Assembly (NCBI RefSeq): GCF_032362555.1
Contig: NC_083508.1
Span: 9,639,001 to 9,703,000 of the forward strand
Direction: 5' to 3'
DNA length: 64,000 bases
Origin: Amyelois transitella
Taxonomy: Eukaryota > Arthropoda > Insecta > Lepidoptera > Pyralidae
The translations under genes and the position numbers were made by a program. The notes beneath the pieces are model-generated. The model searched no databases. It was not told the DNA's origin and saw only the letters and a list, made by a program, of their open reading frames with translations. Each line of letters begins with the position of its first letter. The stretch's first letter is position 1. Positions 48,701 through 64,000 of the stretch are shown here, piece after piece.

Positions 48701-51700
48701 CTTTGTACATTAAAAAGTGCTTCGGTAATAATGAGTATCGGTATTGGATTCATCAGGAATTACAGGAGGTAATTAAAGTTTTTTAGTTGCCAAGCGAAGT
48801 CAGTTTTGCTAGTACACAGTTGCTTCATGTAATAACTTGACTCACCCGCCTAATGTACTAACCCGCTTAATGTACTCATGTGTTAGGTATGTATCTTCCC
48901 TCTCTCATCATCATCAACATATAGTGCGAGGGAGAGTTAAAGTGTTTCTAAGCTCTTTCGTTAATGAAAATTATTTTTAGGTGGTGAGCTATGAAGAGCA
49001 ATATGGAGGTATAATTCTGGACCCTTGGCAGCCCCCGGCAACGGGCGCGAGACAGGACATTAAAGATTTCTATTTTCCCGTGCGAAATGTGCACACTATG
49101 TCGCCTAGGTACATGGAGGTAATAAGATATTATTTTTCATCGGTTATATTATTTCTTTATGCTAAGCTGTCGTGAAGTTTCGCTAGACGAATGTTGGACT
49201 CATTTTTTAACACAAAATCTTAACTAAGACTTCTTTCGCTTTAATAAAGGTCTAAATGATATCTCTATAAGAGCATCTTTACAAATAATATGCGATTCAT
49301 GGAAATACATTAAAACAATTGCGGGTGCAGCGGACAAGTCACTAGACTAGCTTAGTAATTTCACCGTTCGTGGTGCGTAATCTCCTGTTGCTTTTTAATA
49401 AAATGTTTTATTTTCATTAAAGGTTATGCGCAAAAAATCTCACCTAGTACTGCGCATGTTAGAACAGCGCATAGGCCAAGAGTTGCTATTACAAGTATTC
49501 AACAAGCAGCTGTCATTAGCCACCCAAGCGGCTAACACGAAGATAGGCAGCAGACTGTGGGGTCAGTTGTTGCTGTCCACCAATTCGTTCGTGAAGGCAA
49601 TATTCACCGTGACCGGTAAACATATGGCCGTGTTTGTTGATCAGTGGGTGCGGACTGGAGGGCACGCGAAGTTTCAATTGACTTCTGTTTTTAATAGGAA
49701 AAGGTATGTTTTAACACTAGTAGCATTATGTTATATAATATGCTTTTTTTTTATAAAGTAATGCATGTTGTGTTGCTTGTATATACAGCTTTTGTCTGTG
49801 GTTTCCCCGAGTTGCAAAGTTTTTTTACTGTACAAATTTTCTTATTTGCTTTACTTTTTTTTTACTAAATTTAATATAAAATGATAAAATGATTTCATAT
49901 AACAGACAAATGTTATTGTAGCTTAAATTCAGTTAAAATCGAAATTATTCTAATTACTGAAAAGTTATTCATTTACTGGCTGTCTTTGAATTTTATGCGT
50001 CCATTTAATTTTAAATGTGATAAAATTTTTCCAGAAACACAATAGAACTAGAAATTCGCCAAGACCACGTGCACGACCGCGGTATACGCAAATACGTCGG
50101 CCCCCTACTAGTACAGTTGCAGGAGTTGGACGGCACATTCAAACACACACTGCAAATAGAGAACACGGTCGTGAAAGCGGACATCACGTGCCACAGTAAG
50201 AACAGAAGGAACAAGAAGAAGAAGATACCACTGTGTACCGGGGAAGAGGTCGATATGGATCTATCGGCTATGGAGTGAGTTTGTTATTTTTTTAAATAAT
50301 TTACCTTATTTTCCTTGGCTTTTTACAGCCACATTTTCGCGAACTTTCTGTATTGCTTCTAATGTAATATCAATGTTGGCTTCAAGGCTAGGGCTGTATA
50401 AAACAGAAAGTTTACATAAATACCGTTAAAACATATGGGAAGAGTTTTCCGATAAGTTCCTATGGAATAAATCAAATGCTTGGAATCATGGAAATCTTAC
50501 AATAAATGAAAACGGCACTAAGTAAAAGTAATTTTATACGTGGCATCAATTGGCAAATAGCAAACGGTAATTGTCGGTAAAGCAGTTGTTAACGTGCACT
50601 GTTTTACCAACTACGATCGTGTATTGATGATAAAATCCCTTTATTTTATAGCGATTCTCCAGTACTATGGATCCGTCTCGACCCTGAGATGTCACTCTTA
50701 CGTAGCACGGTGATATCCCAGCCGGACTACCAATGGCAGTATCAGCTTAGACACGAGCGTGACGTCACAGCACAGAGTGAAGCCATAGACGCGCTACATA
50801 ACTACCCGGAACCATCGACAAGGAAGGCGTTGACGGACACAATAGAGAATGAACACGCTTATTATAAGATTAGGTGCAGAGCAGCGCACTGTTTGACAAA
50901 GGTTTGTTTGTGACACTAAATAAAAAAAGAGTTAAAATATTACTTTTTTGCTATTACCACGTTTTCAGCGAAGAGTACGTTTGAAAGTAGGCAGAGACTA
51001 TATCTGTTTACTTGGCATGATCCCTGCATATTCCTTTTGCTTCACCCATATTCATAATTATCATCATGTAATCTCGTCGGTTTACATACATGTTAAGGAA
51101 ATAAAACTTTTTTTTTTTTTTCTTACATACATATGTACATAAAATCACGCCTCTATTCCGGGGAGGTAGGCAGAGACTACGTTTTTCCACTTGCCACGAT
51201 CTTTACATACTTCTTTCGCTTCATCTAATTCATAATTATCTACTACATGCAATCTCATCGGTTTACATAAATGTTTAGGAATGAAAACTAAACTTTTTTC
51301 TTGTTACTTTCTTTTGACAATTATTTTTTTCTTATTATATTATCAGGTAGCGAACGCTATGATAAGCTCGTGGGCGGGCCCGCCGGCTATGTTGACGATA
51401 TTCCGCAAGATGTTCGGTTCATTCTCGGCGCCCCACATCATAAAGCAGAACAACTTCGACAATCTGCAGCATTATTTCTTGCAGAAGACTATCCCTGTTG
51501 CTATGGCGGGTTAGTATGAGGTTACTTTTTAATTTGCTCGTACGTATAATGTTTATAAATATTTCTGGGTAAAATACTTTGTCAAAAGTAACAGTTATTC
51601 AACAGCAACACGGAAAGTAGGCAATTGTAGGTAATGAACTTTAGCCGGAAATCTATTTTAGTTTAATTTTGTTTTTCCATCAGGTTTAAGAAACATCCAC

Positions 51701-54700
51701 GGCATATGTCCGCCAGAAGTAGTGAGGTTCCTACTGGACTTGTTCAAGTATAATGACAACTCGAAGAATCATTTCTCGGACAACTATTACAAAGCGGCGT
51801 TAGTTGACGCCTTAGCGGCAACCATTACCCCTGTCATATCGGTGTTGCAACCTGTAAGTATAGTTGTCGTTGTCGTAGCATCGATACGCAGGTTGTAAAG
51901 TGAAAATAAATTAATTATAATAATGTATTCTCTCGTCCACGTTTATTATTTTAGGTTTTGGTAATTGTGAAGTTGACGTTGTTAAAGAAAATGCTTGCAT
52001 TAAGTTAGTTACCGCTGTTTTTGGCGGTTTGGAAGCGGCACTAAACTTGCTTTAAGTTATTTATTCAATGTCAACCATTGTTGTGAAACCAGAAGATGTG
52101 ACAATTGAGTGATGTGTGAAATGTTTCAGGGTGCCCCCATTACCGCCGACTCACTGTCAGCAGACACAAAACTAGTTTTAGAGGAAATCACCCGAGTTTT
52201 GAATTTGGAAAAAGTGTTGCCATGTTACAAAAATACGGTGACAGTGAGTTGTCTCCGGGCGATACGTCGGCTGCAGCAATGCGGGCATCTACCGAGCATA
52301 CCGACTATATTCAGGGCTTACGCTCAATATGGACAGTACATTGGTAAGTTTTCCTATCTCGGATCTTTTATGAAGTAATTGATTAATGATTTTGCATGAG
52401 ACACGGGACCGGCACGGTCAAGCTCATATTACAAAGAAAGCTTAAGAAAACCGAATGGTCCTATAATATGGAGTTTCCAAAGTGTTCGAATTCCAAATAG
52501 GGAAATGCTGGCTGGAAACAAAGGCTGGTCAAAAATGAATGATAATAATATGTAGTGTGCCCAAAGAGACTTCCAATTTCAAATCGGCAAGGGCTGACTG
52601 GAATCGGCAAGGAATGATCTTATCTCATATTTATCTCGTAGACGTAAGAATAGCAGCGTTCGAGTGCCTCGTAGACTTCGTTCGCGTGGACGGCAAGCCT
52701 GAAGACTTATCGGCGTTATTGACGGCCGTGGAGAGTGATCCCGACCCAGGAGTGCGGCACGGGTTAGCTCGCCTCCTTATCAGCAATCCGCCGTTCGAAA
52801 GGGCACAAAGGCATCGGCTGGACACTGAGGCTGTTGTACACAGGTTTGATTGAGTTAATGTTTGTGCTTATGAAGTAGGTAGGTATTAGCATTTGCCCGT
52901 GGCAATGAAAAGTAGTATTTGACTGAAAATTCTTAGAGAATCCCACTGTGTGAGGATCTTAACCCTTGTGCGAAATTTAAAATAATATGGTTAAGTAGAT
53001 GATAATACGTGAAAAGAAAGAACCATGTCATAGATGATTGCAATTTGAATTAAATTGGTGTTGATACAATGTGAAATTGTCTTCTACTTTGACCTTTTGC
53101 TTACCATCACACTAGTGATCGCCTTTTAATCCATGTTCCCGTTTACACTATGTATAACTTTACTTAATGTCGTCTTGATTTTAGGTTATGGAACAACATA
53201 AACAGTCTCTTGTCAAACGACGCAAAACTGAGATGCGACCTTGTGGACCTTTATTATACTTTGTACGGACCGAAACGGCCTATATGCGTGCCGTTGCCAG
53301 AAATACAAGCGATGATGAAACAAATGCAACATAAGGAGAGAGAAAGACTAGAAAGGGAGAGGGAACGAGAGAGGGAGAAGGAGAAAGAGAGATGGGACGA
53401 GATTGAGACGCAGCCGGTCATTAAACAGGAGGTTGAAGATGGCGTAAGTGTTTGCAGATATATATAACATTATCTTTTTAAAGCGAGACCAGATTGGTTT
53501 CTTTCTGTCTAGTCTGTTTTTATTCTATATTTGAGAGTAAATATAGCCATTTCAGACATTTTTAAGGCGTTATCTAAGTTTCCTGTATAAGACCATCTTT
53601 GTTTCAAAGGCAAGGAGGTTAAAAGCACAAATCCGTAGGGATGCCATTTCTACCGAGCTTTCTTAAAATCATAAATCTATTTATTTCTTATTTAGAATCG
53701 AAAATAGTACTTTTCAACTACGAACATTCCATTACCACATTTTTCTATCACCAGATAAAATTGGAGCCCGACGTGGGTCCCATAACGGCGTCCCCGTCCG
53801 TGGTACCCTCTCTGATGGAGACCGACCACAAAGACGACCTTCTCCCTGTACCGCTTTCCAGTATCAAGGAGGAGGACGTCAAAGTGGACGTGACTACGGT
53901 GCACGATGCCAATCCTCATTTGTTTGGCGTGGTAAGTACCCACATTTCAATTTTTTCAATTTAATAAGCTGTTTGCTCTTAAAATTTGGTTCGCGATGAC
54001 AGTATGTAAGCGACATTTTATCTAGGGAGTTTTGTAATGAAAAGAAAAAAAACAATTTGCCACGATTTTTCTTTCTCCTTCCTTCGTTGTTGATCCCGGT
54101 AAAATATTCAGCTTCACCTTTTAAAAAAGCAGCTCCGAGTGCGCCTTCCGCCTATGAACGTGGGTAAGTCACGTTTTTACACGAAGCGACTCCTACTGCA
54201 ACTTTTGCAGGAGAACATAACCCATATTGGATCTTGGCAGAACAATTTGCCACAATTATTAACTTTATGTCTATCTTCAATAAAAGATCTCGGGTCGTTA
54301 AAAAGGGGCCGATCGTAAAAATGCTGTCTCTTACATGCTTTCTACATAAGCTGACCCCGGTATTTGAAACATTTCACCGAATGAATCGGGAAAATGTAAT
54401 TCTGAGAAGACGAGATTAAATATCAGAAGATAATTATAATAATAGTGTTCCCAAAAATACTTTTGTTTTTAAAGATTCTTGTTGTATTAGGATGACACAA
54501 AGCGCGAGTTTATATCCGACAACGCGGTGGCGTTGCCTGGTATCCCCGGCTCTTCGGGACCTATCGGGTTCGAACCCGGCATGTTCCGACACGACAAAGA
54601 CGACCTTGGAGCTCCTAAGGTAAATATTAATTAACTAGCTGTTGCTCGCGATTTTAAACGGAATCTGTGTGGCTTATAGTTCACTGACGATCGTAATACA

Positions 54701-55756
54701 AAAATGTTGCGCCTATATTAGTGTTGCCGAACTATCGATAGTTTCACAATCGATGAGTTTTTATCGATAGTATCGGTACAACTTATTACTTAAGGCTTGA
54801 GTCAGATGAGGTATTTATTTAATCATATAGACATATTGAAACTGACTTTTGTCTGCGAAATAAGTTTTAGATCATTAGAAACTTTGGTGATTTTGTTTCA
54901 TTTGTAGTTGATATCTGTTAAAAGTTTAGACTCTATGGTTTAATTATTTTGCTATAAAAATATGATGAAAATTTATGAAACTTAAAAAGCATGAATTTTC
55001 AAACTTACAGAATATTTTAGATTTGCAGTGTGATAACATGGTTTAATTTGTTTTATTCTTAGTTGTACACGATTCAGATGTAACATGCAAATTCAAGGTT
55101 ACACAAATAGTCAAGTGGTAAATATTACTGTTATCAGAGGAATTATTTTACGATGATAAGAAAATTATCTAAGTCATTAAACATTGTTAGTGTTAGTAAA
55201 TAGTCTCACGCTATTTGATTGTTTACTAAAGCTGATTGTATATTGATGTGTGACATCTTTCTACGTCTATTTTTTGTAAAAAATACTTAGCAACATGTGT
55301 ATATATTTACTTTTTTAAAATGTATGGAAGTGATATCGCGAAAGTACGATTAAGTATGTACGAGTAGTTTTATTTTCCAAATAGAGACTTAGATGCGCGT
55401 TTGCGCAATGTTTTATTTAATATATTTTAAGTGACATATTAGATGTGAATTGATAACATTCAAGATAAAATATTGGATTAGAAGAGATAGAAAGATTGTA
55501 AACAAAAATTAAATTACAGGCAAAGAAGAAGAAGAAAGACAAGAAGAAGCACAAGCATAAGCACAAGCACAAACACAGCAGCAAGGACAAACCCAAAGAG
55601 CACAAAGAGAAAGACCGCTCACTGTTGCCCCGGCCGCCTTCCAGCACCGAACATCTGAAGATCAAGGAGGAGACGAGAGAAACGCTCAGTTCTTTCAGCT
55701 CGAGCCAGAGCCCCTCTGAAGATGTGTCTTCCATGCCTAGCAATATGAGTTTCTGA
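42704..55756 (+). CDS. Taf2: TFIID subunit 2 (TAF2)
   Basis: Component of TFIID that contacts initiator DNA, with an inactive M1-aminopeptidase-like fold. Exons: 42704-c.42749, 42835-42887, 42971-43134, 43426-43642, 47444-47676, 47948-48125, 48499-48768, 48981-49118, 49423-49703, 50035-50274, 50652-50901, 51347-51509, 51684-51853, 52130-52343, 52642-52843, 53185-53443, 53755-53931, 54491-54619, 55520-55756; about 1,206 aa. Diagnostic stretches: [52 protein letters not shown] (where active peptidases have HExxH), [49 protein letters not shown] charged RERERE segment and a KHKHKHKH-rich C-terminus match the family. All junctions phase correctly except the first, whose donor is not canonical. 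Intron 4 holds a complete LINE. Confidence 0.96.
43715..43870 (+). repeat. tRNA-derived SINE in TAF2 intron 4
   Basis: 'ctgggttccaaaccccggcc' is a B-box-like segment (GGTTCxAxxCC). It is followed by 'tctgattggcctgggtcttg' and 'gatgtttatttatataatcg', which I recall as a common lepidopteran SINE body. The 5' A-box part is missing. Confidence 0.65.
44127..47427 (+). mobile_element. Full-length RTE-like non-LTR retrotransposon
   Basis: 3,301-bp element bounded by the perfect 11-bp TSD aatataattat (44116-44126 and 47428-47438). It has a GC-rich 5' leader of 174 bp, one long ORF, almost no 3' UTR and a short ATGT tail rather than poly(A). A single ORF with an N-terminal endonuclease, no RNase H and a microsatellite tail are typical of the RTE clade and relatives. 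It is in the same orientation as TAF2 and lies 16 nt before TAF2 exon 5. Intact coding and perfect TSD point to a young insertion. Confidence 0.92.
44301..47411 (+). CDS. LINE endonuclease / reverse transcriptase polyprotein
   Basis: 1,036-residue single ORF. Residues about 36-280 form an apurinic-like endonuclease: [30 protein letters not shown] (near 180) and SDHLL (near 272). The reverse transcriptase follows at about 520-790: [42 protein letters not shown] (near 662), [14 protein letters not shown] (near 718) and the catalytic YADD at about 761. The C-terminal part contains [20 protein letters not shown] and [13 protein letters not shown], a basic region common downstream of RT in this group. 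No stops or frameshifts, so it could be active. The start at 44301 is the first ATG of the frame; an N-terminus a few residues later is possible. Confidence 0.95.
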   Translation: MDAIFLKEHLNGGDGVRTPSRLVPGGSGMRSAESRFATMNVRGGMKDKIEEVCQMMGERRLDVLCVNETKRKGCDATQHGPYTAYWSGISSTSRGCQGVGLILSARMAECVNEYECVSPRLLWIRLKVGITRIFVLGVYAPWDVGSRGTTSAKSENEEFWNSVREVLKVTKPNEKIIMLGDFNGWVGVKRDGYEKVLGAFGDEKVNDNGRSVLEICLEWDLFVSNSMFQHKEIHTYTRVEGILKSMIDFVIVDERLKNKVLDTHAYRGAGIDSDHLLVISRIRGIFNRWRHRVREQTSALERVKVENLQDMDVGKKYINRLKDEIEDLDERSNIEDGWKEFKERIVKVAVEVCGVSRRRKGKNHKNAWMSKDVQELVRLKKKAWLDLLTAKANLRMQEVIDEDVNEARKEYKKMKDLVKKAVIRKKEEYKEDFDKRLSEDFQSNLKVFWKSVRSARGKTITRELTRIRCQDGSVVKGEECVLKIWKDYFESLFEKKEENKKEFCYSEEKENEMEGEIEMFEIVEALKSMKAGKAAGYDRVSVEMLKAGKGVVARQLYCLFNLVWRSGRVPKDWCKAVIVPLYKGKGSQLDCKNYRGISLLSVVGKLYAKVLINRVRNETDDKIWDAQAGFLKGMGCTDQVFSLRCIAEKFLAKSQKVYCTFVDLEKAYDRVERNELWSALSMHGVSSLLIRALKSLYEDSSACVRINGAHTEWFKIEKGVRQGCVASPWLFNLFMDSCLTDLKESESGLRMNELLVKCLLYADDQVILASSAEELQEMVNCMHEALKEKGMKVNVSKTKTLVFEMEKEMTACNILIGGEKVEQVKEFVYLGSKFTSDGKCDSDIERRVNAGNMVNGALHAFMSSQKLSKKARLAVHRGVLVPTLMYGSESWVWQKKHESRINAVEMRALRSMLGVKLSDRIRNSVIRECCDVKEDVVTGIEKGMLRWFGHVERMNENRLTKQIYKESVEGKVGVGRPRRTYLDQIKDVLVKGQVKSARNRRACMKRVMNVDEAKEVCRDRGKWKEVVSAYPSGKEA
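50982..51270 (-). repeat. Two LINE 3' fragments in TAF2 intron 11
   Basis: Two minus-strand copies in tandem (about 50982-51075 and 51125-51270), each with 'ggcagagacta', 'cttggcatgatccctgcat' or 'cacttgccacgatctttac', and 'cttcgcttcatc'. They share nearly the same 3'-most 100 bp and the downstream 'ctcgtcggtttacat' / 'ctcatcggtttacat', so the pair may be a local tandem duplication. Confidence 0.7.
54145..54240 (-). repeat. tRNA-SINE fragment in TAF2 intron 17
   Basis: The reverse complement reads 'ttgcagtaggagtcgcttcg', 'tgtaaaaacgtgacttaccc', matching the middle of the SINE seen at 59265-59635. Confidence 0.55.
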
Positions 55757-55789
55757 AGAATTGTGTAAGAGTATCTTCTTCCAACCCCG

Positions 55790-55976
55790 GTTACATCCTC
55801 ACCGCTCAAACAAACCTAAAGAGCATAAAGCGAAAGACCGCTTTCTGTTGCCCCGACCACCTTCTAGCACAGAACATCTGAATATCAAGGATACAAGAGA
55901 AATTCTCAGTTCTTTTAGCTCAAACCAGAGCGCCTGTGAAGATGTGTCCTCCATGCCTTGTTATATGAGTTCCTGA
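55790..55976 (+). pseudogene. Diverged tandem copy of TAF2 last exon
   Basis: 34 nt beyond the TAF2 stop begins a second copy of the last exon's 3' part. It reads [40 protein letters not shown], then SACEDVSSMPCYMSS and a stop. The true exon has [40 protein letters not shown] and so on. The frame is open, with one codon deleted, but there is no splice acceptor or start and the upstream lysine/histidine run is missing. It lies in the TAF2 3' UTR unless the upstream stop is skipped. Confidence 0.85.
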
Positions 55977-56315
55977 AGAATTTGTGTGTCTCTTTTACCT
56001 CCTGGCATTAATTCCGGTAAGATTATCACATCTCAAGGTGCGTCTATTGAGCATTCACGTAAGAATGTGTGTTAGAATGTTCTACAGTTTATGTGGATTC
56101 TTAATAAAATATCTATCGGTAATGGTCAACGTAAATCTCATGTCATTGTTTCCAACCATCTATTGATTTTTGGATCTAGTAGAGTATTATTTTCATGAAT
56201 GTAAAAGTAGGTGACATTAAATTGCGAACCCGGTATCACCTAGTTGCGTATAGTGGATTAACTGAATACTACAATGCATTTGTGTAAGTTATGTATGTAA
56301 GTAAAATTATAAATT

Positions 56316-56328
56316 AATAAATAATAAA
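56316..56328 (+). terminator. Poly(A) signals of TAF2
   Basis: Two AATAAA hexamers (56316-56321 and 56323-56328), about 560 nt after the TAF2 stop and beyond the tandem exon copy. If they are used, that copy is in the mRNA. Confidence 0.6.
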
Positions 56329-57128
56329 TATATTTCTATTGAATGCTTTTTATTATTTTCTGTGCATGTCGATGATAACCAGAGACAATCAAGGCTAGAT
56401 GACTAGGAAAATTGAAGAAGCCCACTTCCAAAAGTTGAATAAGCAACTTGGAACTATAATTTTACCCTAAGTATTATTTACTATTTACCCGTGGCTCCTT
56501 CAACGTTTTCGTCTATAATTCTACCGAACTAAAAAGTAATGTTTTGCTTGGCTCAGCAGTTCAGCAGCAGAAAATGGATCAGCAGATTAGTCATGAAAAG
56601 TCCGAAGTTTAAAACTAGAGCATTATTAACATTTATATTACATAACTACTTAAAGTGGGGCATATCTACTTTAACTAGGTAGATATCGTTAGTTATAGAA
56701 AGTTCAGTGGCATTGATGGTTAGTAGGTACCTAACAATGAAACGCAAGACTGCGGCTTCGGATCGAGTATCGCGAGCTCACATTTCCACTGTAGCCTAAA
56801 AAGTTCCGGATGTATTTGTTGCCAATGACTATGAAAACCTTTATTTGAAGACTTGTTTCCTTCGGGTCTCTTTCTCGACATTCGTCTGTGTAATCTTTTA
56901 TTATGGTAACGGTTGTCTTCTTAACTTTCTAGAGTTAGACTCTTATAACAAAAGGATATTTGTTATAAGAGTATCAAATTATGCGAGTGACGACATTCAC
57001 GTGTTTGGTCTTAGACTTCCGATTCTCCTTCTTCCGACACTCTACCGAAAACTTGAAAACACGGGTAAGTATCTACATAATTTTTATATTCAATTACAAA
57101 TTAAGTACATATACTTTCATACAAATAA

Positions 57129-57376
57129 CATGGTTCCCGGCACCAATAAAAAAAAGAATAGGACCACTCCATCTCCTTCCCATGGATGTCGTAAAAGGCG
57201 ACTAAGGGATAGGCTTATATACTTGAGATTCTCCTTTTAGGCGATGGGGTAGCAACCTGTCACTATTTGAATTCCATCATAAAGCCAAACAGCTGAACGT
57301 GGCCTATCAGTCTTTTCAAGACTGTTGGCTCTGTCTACCCCGCAAGGGATATAGACGTGACCATATGTATGTATGT
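57129..57376 (+). repeat. ATGT-tailed SINE with TSD
   Basis: Nearly complete copy (catggttcccggcaccaat to ccatatgtatgtatgt). The direct repeat atacaaataa lies at 57119-57128 and 57377-57386. The 5' tip is about 6 nt short. Confidence 0.85.
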
Positions 57377-58124
57377 ATACAAATAAAAAAGGTTATTTAT
57401 AACTTTCAGTATCAGATTATATTTATTTATATATGTACATACTTACAAGGTTATCAATATAACATGATGTTATTTCCTCTCAAAAAGAGATTGAACATTG
57501 TTTACACAAGATTTGATAGGTCTGACTAGAAACAATTTATTACTACCGTCTCGATTAACTCTATGGACGTATGGACGCCAATCAAAGAATCGTATTTACG
57601 TACAGTTAGGATCAATTTGACGAGAATCATTAGACCTATCCTACTAGCTTGCCAAACTTGCAATTGGTAGTTATTTTACCATGCAACTAGTAAGTAGATA
57701 AGTATATTTAGTACCTATAATAATTTTGTAACAGTCCATTCGATTTGCACTTGCATTGACTGACAAAATTTGTGTAGTTATTGTGTTAAAAGTATTCTGT
57801 AAACCATTCCATACTGTCTTCGCTTCTTGTGCTGTGCTTAAAAATCTACCTATACTCATAGGTATTATATAAAGGTCAAGTTTGTAGGTACAAATAACTT
57901 TGTAAGGGCGAATCTTCACAATGAAATTATTCCAATCATGAAAATGCTTTCACTTTAAGTACATTATTAGGCGCATGTTTTAGGCTATATTGTATCAAGG
58001 GAGGAGCTGCGGCGGACTGCTAGTACCATATAAAAGTTTCCGTGAATTTACATTGGAACCTAATTCTTCAATTGCCATCGGGCCGGAATCAAATAAAAGT
58101 AACTTAAATAAATAACAACTTGGG

Positions 58125-58262
58125 ATTCTTCTTATAGACGATGGGCTAACAACCTGTCACTATTTGAATCTCAATTGAGCAAAACAGCTTTACGAGGCCT
58201 TACAGTCTTTTTAAGACTGCTGGTTTTGTCTACCCCACAAGGGACATATGATAATTATATGT
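58125..58262 (+). repeat. ATGT-tailed SINE, 5'-truncated
   Basis: 'acttgggattcttcttatag', 'caacctgtcactatttgaat', 'ttgtctaccccacaagggac' and a short ATGT end, about 230 bp before the KMO start. Confidence 0.75.
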
Positions 58263-58494
58263 ATGTTATCTACCTACTACGCTTCTTTGGTCTTGCGGTG
58301 ATAATCTTTGACTATTCAATAACAATTAGTAAGTATAGAAGGATCACAAGTTAAGTAGGTACCTAGTTCTTTATTAGTTCCGCGCTCTTTGTGGCGTTCA
58401 CGCGTATCGATGGTTGACAGTTAAAATAATTTTATTGGTGTAGATAAATTTCGGCACTGTGTTTTTTAATTGGTTGAAACTTTAGCAAATTATA

Positions 58495-63927
<5,433 letters not shown>

Positions 63928-64000
63928 TAACCCAAATTACCTAATTATATTATTAAATAATAGGAATATCAGGTGAAAATTTCAAATAAATTATTTTTAT

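Larger units (their letters stand above)
56329..58494. other. Intergenic TAF2 to KMO
   Basis: No supported gene. It contains a 14-bp perfect hairpin (56939-56952 with 56959-56972, actcttataacaaa) and two SINE copies, listed separately. The KMO promoter must lie in the last part; no TATA box is evident. Confidence 0.55.

Overview
The window looks like moth or butterfly (Lepidoptera) nuclear DNA. The DNA is AT-rich, introns are short to moderate with GT-AG ends, and at least twenty copies of one short repeat end in an ATGT microsatellite. tRNA-derived SINEs of lepidopteran type are also present. I recognise these repeats from memory, so the assignment to order is an inference; no species is claimed.

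Layout. Positions 1 to about 25,600 hold no gene I can support, only SINE and LINE fragments, a MITE-like element and small hairpins. From 25,697 to 55,756 lies a tight housekeeping block made of two divergent pairs. The first pair is Prp31 (minus, 9 exons, 499 aa, U4/U6 snRNP factor) and NTF2 (plus, nuclear import of Ran, with two interchangeable last exons). The second pair is a membrane-anchored TPR protein (minus, 7 exons, 371 aa) and TAF2 (plus, about 19 exons, about 1,206 aa, TFIID subunit). The 5' part of kynurenine 3-monooxygenase (KMO/cinnabar, plus) starts at 58,495 and runs off the right edge.

Mobile DNA is the most striking part. TAF2 intron 4 holds a full-length, apparently intact 3.3-kb RTE-like LINE with an 11-bp target-site duplication (TSD) and one 1,036-aa endonuclease/reverse transcriptase ORF. 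It sits 16 nt upstream of the exon 5 splice acceptor. A SINE sits exactly on the exon 1 splice donor of KMO, and its 12-bp TSD has duplicated the donor. KMO intron 2 holds a 3.27-kb pogo/Tigger-like DNA transposon with near-identical terminal inverted repeats and a transposase ending in a PHD-like finger; the reading frame is broken once. The ATGT-tailed SINE shares its 3' end with the LINE, which suggests the LINE machinery moves the SINE.

Other points: the last TAF2 exon has a diverged tandem copy just downstream. Several perfect or near-perfect snap-back palindromes with tiny loops recur across the window. The first TAF2 intron has no canonical donor in the required phase. The host genes serve unrelated basic functions (splicing, nuclear import, transcription initiation, tryptophan/ommochrome metabolism) and do not form one pathway.
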